This document shows positions 53,629 through 61,813 of a stretch of 64,000 bases of DNA, in pieces. The first letter of the stretch is position 1, and each line of letters begins with the position of its first letter. The notes beneath the pieces were generated by a model. It did no database searches and was not told the DNA's origin. It saw only the letters and a program-made list of their open reading frames with translations. This stretch comes from Simmondsia chinensis (Eukaryota; Streptophyta; Magnoliopsida; Caryophyllales; Simmondsiaceae): positions 19,157,387-19,221,386 of the forward strand of contig JAGTTD010000014.1 of the NCBI GenBank assembly GCA_018398585.1. Direction: 5' to 3'. The position numbers and the translations under genes are program-made.

Positions 53629-54714
53629 CTAGTTCCAAAGCTCATCCAACCCCCAAATATACCTCAAATGATCAGGCTTTGCTTTCCAGTCAACCATCTC
53701 GAGCATGGGTAACAAATATAGCAAGTGTAGACACCAAAAGAACTCTTGAGTAGCTGAAAACTTCTTCAAACACAGAGTAGTTCTGTCCCAAACTACCTTG
53801 CTGATTTGCACTCCCATTTCAGCTAGAGTTGGCCTTGAGGTTGCACTAATCTTCTCTCCCCAAACACTAAGGAAATATTGAAGCTTCTGCATATAATTTT
53901 TCCATTTGGAACACCCATAGAAGATCACCCCACACACCTGCAGAATCTGCATCAGGACAGCAGCCTTCAGAAGATGTTTGTTCCAATCTTCACGTGCTAC
54001 CATCATCGTTTTGACTTGGCTTTGCTTACTATCTTTAGTTGCAAACAAGAAGCTCACAACACCATCAGCTCCTCTCTGAACTGCTTCTACTTCTGCAGCA
54101 AAACAACAGTAGAGATCTTGATTGAATGGCTCAAGCTTAGCTACGGCACTTGTTTCAATCCCATTACAGTCCAGCACTGTCATTCCAGCCACATTGCAGG
54201 AACCAGATCCCACCAAAGCCTCAAGGGAACTTCCAACTTCAACTCCATTAGTTAACGCACCGGCTGTACTGCTTTTGGCCCTGTCAGAAATCGGTTTCAG
54301 CATATTACTGCATTTATACACATCTAACCGCTCAATTGCTTGCATATGAATCAAGCTTTGTATGTGGTGAACCTTGAAACGCACTCTCGCAGTCCCAGTG
54401 CTTCTTTTCAGAAAAAATTTGCCTCCTCTCAGCTTCATATAGTCTTGAGAATCCTCTCCAAGATCGAGAGGCAACTTATCCCAAGGACTTGCACTTGGAT
54501 AAGTCACAACTCCACGCACATAAAGGAATAGATCATCTCGAATTTGCCGATCGGCACGCCGACAGTGCATTTCAGCCACTATACATCCATAATCATTCAC
54601 CCAACACAAGAGACCTTGCAAAGCATCCAAGATGATGTTGTTCTGGTCTTGAGTTAACACTCCAGCATGCACAAAAGTGAACTTAGACATACCCTGATCT
54701 ATATTTGATGACAT
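53629..54714 (-). CDS. G unit 1, 361-codon open frame of unknown function
   Basis: Starts MSSNIDQGMSKFTFVHAGVLTQDQNNIILDALQGL (an earlier in-frame start may have existed: TAG at about 54778). Later DDLFLYVRGVVTYPSASPWDKLPLDLGEDSQDYMKLRGGKFFL, VHHIQSLIHMQAIERLDVYKCSNML, GSCNVAGMTVLDCNGIETSAVAKLEPFNQDLYCCFAAEVEAVQRG and DWNKHLLKAAVLMQILQVCGVIFYGC. Ends at TAG 53629, in frame with the next segment. No retroelement motif, signal peptide or known domain recognised. A 314-codon homologue in unit 2 (59344-58400) differs by scattered substitutions. It could be captured host sequence or an old element-specific gene. Confidence 0.55.
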   Translation of the reverse strand: MSSNIDQGMSKFTFVHAGVLTQDQNNIILDALQGLLCWVNDYGCIVAEMHCRRADRQIRDDLFLYVRGVVTYPSASPWDKLPLDLGEDSQDYMKLRGGKFFLKRSTGTARVRFKVHHIQSLIHMQAIERLDVYKCSNMLKPISDRAKSSTAGALTNGVEVGSSLEALVGSGSCNVAGMTVLDCNGIETSAVAKLEPFNQDLYCCFAAEVEAVQRGADGVVSFLFATKDSKQSQVKTMMVAREDWNKHLLKAAVLMQILQVCGVIFYGCSKWKNYMQKLQYFLSVWGEKISATSRPTLAEMGVQISKVVWDRTTLCLKKFSATQEFFWCLHLLYLLPMLEMVDWKAKPDHLRYIWGLDELWN

Positions 54715-54855
54715 TGCAGCAACAACAATTGATTTCCCAACAGAATAACATTGCTCAGCAGTGGAAGTGCTTCGGATCTACATATAAGCCTGCCATGGAG
54801 TCATACTTAACCGATTTGGGGATATACCAACATATACATCGGTAAAATCAGTTTC

Positions 54856-55392
54856 TTAAGTTAGTTCTTGTTGATCAACAAGCATCCTAACTTCTTCCGA
54901 TGAATCATCCCGATGTCCCATAACTGAATTGGACTCGATCAAGGAAACTACCGGTTGTCTACTGTTCTGTTCTTTCAATTTCAGAAGCTCCTTAGGCTGA
55001 GACACAACCACTTGCTTCAATTTATTCTTTGTAATCTTCTTTGCTTCCCAAAAATTGTTCAATGCGTCATTGAGTTGGCTTCTCTTAGCTTTACTCTTTG
55101 CTTTCTTAAGCATTCCCTTGACATGAAACTCGTATTCCCATTCCAGAAACATGTCATGTTGTAGCTCATCATCTTCAAAATACTGTTGGTCCAATTCTTC
55201 TTCAACTACATTAAGTGGCTCCACAATGTGCGCCTCAGCTACTGCTGTTTTATCAGCCTCACAATGCACCTGATGATTCAATTTTTCAAAAGGCCTCACT
55301 AGTTGAACATCAGGAAAGTTTGGCCTTCTAAATTGTTCTCGAACCTCAGCTAATTTCACTTCAAGTTGCTGCATATGCTGATCAAAATGCAT
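54856..55392 (-). pseudogene. G unit 1, gag-like coiled-coil and basic-region ORF segment
   Basis: 178 open codons: MHFDQHMQQLEVKLAEVREQFRRPN matches F gag's EMQQLEAKLAEIREQFRRPN and gives the family link. It then diverges: EELDQQYFEDDELQHDMFLEWEYEFHVKGMLKKAKSKAKRSQLNDALNNFWEAKKITKNKLKQVVV, mixed acidic then strongly basic, which could bind nucleic acid. TAA at 54856; the same frame continues ETDFTDVYVGISPNRLSMTPWQAYM toward the 361-codon frame. Confidence 0.7.
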
Positions 55393-55636
55393 GTTAAACC
55401 TTTCCTCCCATTCTTATGATTGAAGAACGACCTGGTCATATCTGTTTACTTCAATCGGCTGAACTTACTAATCAACCTTACCATTGAATTGCCCATCATC
55501 ATTCCATCCTATTCTAGCAATATTTTACACAATTGCTCCTCGGATCTTTGCTCCCTTTCCAGCTGATCTTTTGATTTCTCCACTGAACTCTGCGGTTCTG
55601 CAGCAAGAACTACTCGCGTGCATCTGGCTGGAGTGA

Positions 55637-55858
55637 TTACACATCATCTTGCATCAGACCTTGAGTAGACTGCAGAGGAACACCATTTTTAGCCATAGAT
55701 TCCACTTGTTTATCTAGTTCATTTATATTTTGACCAACCCCTTGCACCATTTCTCTAAGTGATTGCCTAAACCGAACCATAAATTCTTCCAACTTAATTT
55801 CCAATTGACCACATGTAAGAACCTCCTGTTCTGCTGCGAAACTCATAGCAGATATCAT
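55637..55858 (-). pseudogene. G unit 1, gag-like N-terminus
   Basis: MISAMSFAAEQEVLTCGQLEIKLEEFMVRFRQSLREMVQGVGQNINELDKQVESMAKN: amphipathic helix pattern like the N-terminus of the chromovirus gags here. About 900 bases of non-coding leader separate it from the primer site (55859-56757). Frame is lost near 55640 by a small indel; in unit 2 the next stretch (60308-60099) is open. Confidence 0.65.
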
Positions 55859-56757
55859 GCTTGATTCATTGAATCAACGATCTACAATTTTTTATTCTGC
55901 TAAAATAATGACCACAGAATCCCAAACCCTAACTGACGAACTTCGAACAGAACTTCGAATAGAGCAACTCGAACAAACCCTAACCGTAATGTTAGTTGAG
56001 TAATTCGACTTACAGTTCCGAAATAAGCTCGACCCTAGCTCGCAATAAAGTCCTCAACACAATACTCAAGTGGAACTTCACGAGTGAAATCGGATTTCAA
56101 CACTTTCGTTACTTAGTTCACTGTTAGATTTTTTGCTTCGCTGTCAGATTTTCGCCCAAGGAATTCTCCACTCAATAACATATAATTCTGAAGAATCAAC
56201 ACAAATTCTGATGAATTCACACCACTTCTATGCTTATCAACACAATTTCATCACAATTCAGCAACAAAAACAGATTCGGATCGAGAGTGTAACTTGTAGT
56301 TCAGAAACGGTTACCTCAATCTCAATTTCTGAATTTAAGAATCTGAAATCACCTCAATGCAACTTGTTTCTGATCAATTTTTGAATTTAAGAATCTGAAA
56401 TCACCTCACGTCAGCTGACTGAATTCTACAAGAATAATGCAGCAACAGAAGTTGATATGCTCAACTGAATGTGACCAAAGTACTGCAGTTAACTCTCAAT
56501 TCTGATCACAATTACGATCAAACTGAACTTGCTCTTCAATCACTGAATTCTATTGTTTAACTGTCAATAATGTGATCAACACAAGCTTGAATTCAAGGAT
56601 TCAGAACCGGCCACAATTCAACCTCTTTTTATGTGTTTTTTCAAACAACTTTTCTCTGCAATTTACAATAGAATTCAGAACTGAATTCTTAAGCAAATTG
56701 CAATGCAATCATAGGATATTTGACATCATATCACGTTTGATTTGGAAGCCAAACCTG
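55859..56757 (-). other. G unit 1 leader
   Basis: No coding frame supported. Same-length leader in unit 2 (60511-61409). Short direct repeats such as AATTTCTGAATTTAAGAATCTGAAATCACCTCA occur (two copies near 56325-56406). Confidence 0.6.
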
Positions 56758-56769
56758 GCTCTGATACCA
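56758..56769 (-). other. G unit 1 primer-binding site (initiator Met-tRNA)
   Basis: Minus strand TGGTATCAGAGC next to LTR 2. Unit 2 has TGGTATCAGAGC at 61410-61421 next to LTR 3. Confidence 0.92.
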
Positions 56770-56771
56770 AT

Positions 56772-57161
56772 TGTTAAGATTGAGATTAAATCTTAATCAT
56801 AACGTAAGATAAAGAGAGTTTGGGATGAGAAAGAAGTGAAGGAGATGAGAAAATAGAGAGAGTTAGATGAGAGAAAGAAGGTTAATCTCAAAGAGATTGA
56901 TTGGTATTTTCATTGGATGAATTGGAATTACACATGATCACCCTCTTTATAGGAAACTAGATACAATGCACTAAGACATAACACCTAACCAACCCTTTGG
57001 CGCCAACACCAATTCAAACAATACAACACACGGCCCTTATTACATCCCAACTTAAGGAAATGCTACTAATTTGCTACATATACTTGACTAATGACATGTA
57101 CCAAACTACTGATTAATTCTCGTTAAAATTATCATAAGCCCCACCTATTGGAATCATAACA
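56772..57161 (-). repeat. G LTR 2, shared middle LTR (390 bp)
   Basis: TGTTAAGATTGAG to GGAATCATAACA. It serves as 5' LTR of unit 1 and 3' LTR of unit 2. No GAGTC or other duplication at its edges, so the two units are one tandem structure, not two insertions. Confidence 0.95.
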
Positions 57162-58264
57162 TTCCCTTCTCCTTGAAAACATTCTTGTCCCCAAGAATGG
57201 AAGAGAGTTGAGACTTGGAGTTCACTTGTGGATGTAAAGTAGGAGCTGCTTGTGATGAATTCCTGTGCTGAAAAATCTACAGCTTCAGTGAATAAAGAAC
57301 CACCACATCTGAATTGCAACTGAATATATAAGCATGATGCTTGTTCTGCACAAGGTCTTCCAGTGGAGGTGTTGTACCCTTCTGGTGGTCTACACTGATC
57401 AAACCAAGCCAACCAAGCTTTAACACCCAGCCCATGCCACACCTTGTGGTAGTTAATGCAGCTCAAAACACCATCTGGCTGCAGAGAATTATAAAACGCA
57501 GCAGCAACTCTGTCATTCTGCTTGTAAAATGCTGTGCAATAGAGTTTAAATTTTATTAAACCCATAAGTTTGCAGAAGAAGTCCTTTAACTTCTCTAGAG
57601 GCCGTCCAAACTCGAACCAAGAAAACCCCACATCAAAATCATCCTGTAAGCATTCCCAATTGCGGCTAAAACAACCACATCTCTTGATTTTGGTAGCAAA
57701 ACACAAAGTACTTCCATAAGAATTCAGCTGTAACTCTTTCATCTTGGGTCTTATCCAAAATTTGTATTGTTTAAACATCCACATACTAAACCAACTCAGA
57801 CCTTGCTCAACAAACTCTTAATTGCTTTCCAAATCCACATGTTGTGCCGCAGATCCCAGAAATTCAGCAGTACTTACCCAAGGCCACTCATAGCTGCGGA
57901 AATCACAAATTTCAATTCAATTCTTGGCCACGTGGAAGCTTCTTGATGCTAACAAGTTATTAAATCTTCCCAAAAACATGATAGCACTAAACACAATCCA
58001 TTCGAGCATCTCATTTACTGCAGCCGGTTGAAGAATTGTAATGCTCCATTTAATTTCAGTAGCCTCGACTACTTCTATGGCTTGAACCTCGATTATGAAA
58101 TTACAAGATCCGAAATTCCAAGCATTTTCTTCCCAAACTCTTGCATAGACCACACAAACTAAGAGTTCATAAACCATTGTTGAATGCCAATTGCACAATG
58201 TCATAACTTGAACACCCAAAACATTCCAATCGACACTGTCTTTGCTGCAGTTCACACATTCCAA
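57113..58264 (-). pseudogene. G unit 2, C-terminal ORF segment (unknown)
   Basis: Frames 58264-57917 and 57784-57113 match unit 1's 53601-52561. Shared in-frame stops (TAG after LDELW, TAA before EFVEQGLSWF) exist in both units, so they predate the duplication. Unit 2 lacks the TGA after STSEL and reads QVSTLFHSWGQECFQGEGNVMIPIGG, overlapping the polypurine tract and LTR, as the pol tail of F does. Confidence 0.6.
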
Positions 58265-58399
58265 CCTGTTCTCAAGTCTTTCCTAGATCCAAAGCTCATC
58301 CAACCACCAAATATACCTCAAATGATCAGGCTTTGCTTTCCTGTCAACCATCTCGAGCATGGGTAACAAATATAGCAAGTGTAGACACCAAAAGAACTC

Positions 58400-59344
58400 T
58401 TAAGTAGCTGAAAACTTCTTCAAACACAGAGTAGTTCTGTCCCAAACTACCTTGCTGATTTGCACTCCCATTTCAGCTGGAGTTGGCCTTGAGGTTGCAC
58501 TAATCTTCTCTCCCCAAACACTAAGGAAATATTGAAGCTTCTGCATATAATTTTTCCATTCGGAACACCCACAGAAGATCACCCCACACACCTGCAGAAT
58601 CTGCATCAGGACAGCAGCCTTCAGAAGATGTTTGTTCCAATCTTCACGTGCTACCATCATCGTTTTGACTTGGCTTTGCTTACTATCTTTAATTGCAAAC
58701 GAGAAGCTCACAACACCATCAGCTCCTCTCTGAACTGCTTCTACTTCTGCAGCAAAACAACATGAGAGATCTTGATTGAATGGCTCAAGCTTAGCTACGG
58801 CACTTGTTTCAATCCCATTACAGTCCAGCACTGTCATTCCAGCCACGTTGCAGGAACCAGATCCCACCAAAGCCTCAAGGGAACTTCCAACTTCAACCCC
58901 ATTAGTTAACGCACCTGCTGTACCGCTTTTGGCCTTGTCAGAAATCGGTTTCAGCATATTACTGCACTTATACACATCCAACCACTCAATTGCTTGCATA
59001 GGAATCAAGCTTTGTATGTGGTGAACCTTGAAACGCACCCTCGCAGTCCAAGTGTTTCTTTTCAACAAAAATTCGACTCCTCTCAGCTTCATATAGTCTT
59101 GAGAATCCTCTCCCAGATCGGGAGGCAACTTGTCATAAAGACTTGCACTTGGATAAGTCGCAACTCCACTCACATAAAGGAATAGATCATCCCGAACTTG
59201 CCGATCGGCACGCCGACAGTGCATTTCAGCCACTATACATCCATAATCATTCACCCAACACAAGAGACCTTGCAAAGCATCCAAGATGATATTGTTCTGG
59301 TCTTGAGTTAACACTCCAGCATGCCCAAAAGTGAACTTAGGCAT
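58400..59344 (-). CDS. G unit 2, 314-codon open frame of unknown function
   Basis: Homologue of 54714-53629. Starts at MPKFTFGHAGVLTQDQNN; TAG at 59350 precedes, where unit 1 has CAG/Gln. Ends at a TAA after LKKFSAT where unit 1 has CAA. Comparing the two units, most stops are present in one copy only, which argues that the source element had a longer open frame here. No domain recognised. Confidence 0.55.
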   Translation of the reverse strand: MPKFTFGHAGVLTQDQNNIILDALQGLLCWVNDYGCIVAEMHCRRADRQVRDDLFLYVSGVATYPSASLYDKLPPDLGEDSQDYMKLRGVEFLLKRNTWTARVRFKVHHIQSLIPMQAIEWLDVYKCSNMLKPISDKAKSGTAGALTNGVEVGSSLEALVGSGSCNVAGMTVLDCNGIETSAVAKLEPFNQDLSCCFAAEVEAVQRGADGVVSFSFAIKDSKQSQVKTMMVAREDWNKHLLKAAVLMQILQVCGVIFCGCSEWKNYMQKLQYFLSVWGEKISATSRPTPAEMGVQISKVVWDRTTLCLKKFSAT

Positions 59345-59460
59345 ACCCTAATCTATATTTGATGACATTGCAGCAACAACAATTGATTTCCCAATAGAAT
59401 AACATTGCTCAGCAGTGGAAGTGCTTCGGATCTGCATATAAGCCTGCCATGGAGTCATAC

Positions 59461-60510
59461 TTAACCGATTGGTGATATACCAACATATACATCGGTAAAA
59501 TCAGTTTCTTGAGTTAGTTCTTGTTGATCAACAAGCATCCTAACTTCTTCCGGCGAATCATCCCGATGTCCCATAACTGAATTGGACTCGATCAAGGCAA
59601 CCACCGGTTGTCTACTGTTCTGTTCTTGCAATTTCAGAAGCTCCTTAGGCTGAGACACAACCACTTGCTTCAATTTGTTCTTTGTAATCTTCTTTGCTTC
59701 CCAAAAATCGTTCAATGCGTCATTGAGTTAGCTTCTCTTAGCTTTCCTCCTTGCTTTCTTAAACATTCCCTTGACATGAAACTCATATTCCCATTCCGGA
59801 AACATGTCATGTTGTAGCTCATCATCTTCAAAATACTTTTGGTCCAATTCATCTTCAACTACATTAAGGGGCTCCACAATGTGCGCCTCAGCTACTATGG
59901 TTTTATCAGCCTCACAATGCACCTGATGATTCAATTTTTCAAAAGGCCTCACTAGTTGAACATCAGGAAAGTTTGGCCATCTAAATTGTTCTCAAACCTC
60001 AGCTAATTTCACTTCAAGTTGCTGCATATGCTGATCAAAATGCATGTTAAACCTTTCCTCCCATTCTTATGATTGAAGAATGACCTGGTCATACCTGTTT
60101 ACTTCAATCGGCTGAACTTACTAATCAACCTTACCATTGAATTGCCCATCATCATTCGATCCTGTTCTTGCAATATTTTACACAATTGTTCCTCGGATCT
60201 TTGCTCCCTGTCCAGCTGATCTTGTGATTTCTCCACTGAACTCTGCGGTTTTGCAGGAAGAACTACTCGCGTGCATCTGGCTGGAGTGATTACACCTTCA
60301 TCTTGCATCAGACCTTGAGTAGACTACAAGAACACCATTTTTAGCCACAGATTGCACTTGTTGATTTAGTTCATTTATATTTTGATCAACCCCTTGCACC
60401 ATTTCTCTAAGTGATTGCCTAAATTGAACCATAAATTCTTTCAACTTAATTTCCAATTGACCACATGTAAGAACCTCCTGTTCTGCTGCGAACCTCATAG
60501 CAGACATCAT
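59461..60510 (-). pseudogene. G unit 2, gag-like and basic-region segments
   Basis: Frames 60510-60298 (AAEQEVLTCGQLEIKLKEFMV), 60308-60099 (VITPARCTRVVLPAKPQ, DQLDREQRSEEQLCKILQEQD), 59952-59728 (RPFEKLNHQVHCEADKT, acidic) and 59715-59461 (NDFWEAKKITKNKLKQ to ETDFTDVYVGISPIG). Same order as unit 1; the breaks are at different places in part, again suggesting a formerly continuous protein. Confidence 0.65.
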
Positions 60511-61423
60511 GCTTGATTGCTTGAATCAACGATCTACAATTTTTGATTCTGCTAAAATAATGACCACAGAATCCCAAACCCTAACTGACGGACTTCAAAC
60601 AAAACTTCGAACAGAGCCACTCGAGCAAACCCTAACCGTAATGTTACTTGAGTAATTCGACTTACACTTCTGAAATAAGCTCTACCCTAGCTCGCAATCA
60701 AGTCCTCAACACAATACTCAAAGCGAACTTCACGAACGAAATCGGATTTCAACACTTTCGTTACTGAGTTCACTGCCAGATTTTTCACTTCGTTGTCAGA
60801 TTTTAGCCCAAGGAATGCTCCCCTCAATAACATATAATTCTTAAGAATCAACGCAGATTCTGATGAATTCACACCACTTCTATGGTTATCAACACAATTT
60901 CATCACAATTCAGCAACAAAAACAGATTCGGATCGAGAGTGGAACCTGTAGTTTAGAAACGGTTACCTCAACCTCAATTTCTGAATTTAAGAATCTGAAA
61001 TCACCTCAATGCAACTTGTTTCTGATCAATTTCTGAACTTAAGAATATGAAATCACCTCACGTCAGCTAACTGAATTCAACAAGAATAATGCAGCAACAG
61101 AAGTTGATGTGCTCAATTGAATGTGACCAAAGTACTGCAGTTAACTCTCAATTCTGATCACAATTACGATCAAACTGAACTTGCTCTTCTATCACAGAAT
61201 TCTGCTATTTAACTGTCAACAATGTGATCAACACAAGCTTGAATTCAAGGATTTAGAACCGACCACAATTGAACCTCTTTTTATGTGTTTTTTCAAACAA
61301 CTTTTCTCTGCAATTTACAATAGAATTCAGAACTGAATTCTTAAGCAAATTGCAATGCAATCATAGGATATTTGATATCAAATCACGTTTGATTTGGAAG
61401 CCAAACCTAGCTCTGATACCAAT

Positions 61424-61813
61424 TGTTAAGATCGAGATTAAATCTTGATCTTAACATAAGATAAAGAGAGTTTGGGATGAGAAAGAAGTGAAGAAGATGA
61501 GAAAATAGAGAGAGTTGGATGAGAGAAAGAAGGTTAATCTCAAAGAGATTGATTGGTATTTTCATTGGATGAATTGGAATTACACATGATCACCCTCTTT
61601 ATAGGGAACTAGATACAATGCACTAAGACATAACACCTAGCCAACCCATTGGCGCCAGCACCAATTCAAACAATACAACACACGGCCCTTATTACATCCC
61701 AACTTAAGGAAATGCTACTAATTTGCTACATATACTTGACTAATGACATGTACCAAACTACTGATTAATTCTCATTACAATTATCATAAGCCCCACCTAT
61801 TGGAGTCTTAATA
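61424..61813 (-). repeat. G LTR 3 (390 bp)
   Basis: TGTTAAGATCGAG to GGAGTCTTAATA; the expected CA end is mutated to TA. Followed by GAGTC at 61814-61818, matching 52113-52117. Confidence 0.93.

Larger units (their letters stand above)
52118..61813 (-). mobile_element. G: tandem dimer of a non-autonomous LTR element with unknown ORFs
   Basis: LTR-internal-LTR-internal-LTR: LTRs at 52118-52507, 56772-57161 and 61424-61813, each 390 bp; internals of 4264 and 4262 bp. A GAGTC duplication lies only outside (52113-52117 and 61814-61818). Hand counts give 15-21 differences between LTR pairs. Each internal has a Met-tRNA primer site, a gag-like N-terminal coiled coil and a polypurine tract like those of F. 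Neither holds a zinc knuckle, protease, RT, RNase H or integrase that I can recognise. Confidence 0.93.

Noticed and set aside
53878..54255. Plus-strand 125-codon frame opposite the G 361-codon frame, with a copy in unit 2
   Set aside because: Sits on the strand opposite the element's own transcript, and conservation in both units is expected from their duplication. Treated as a shadow frame.
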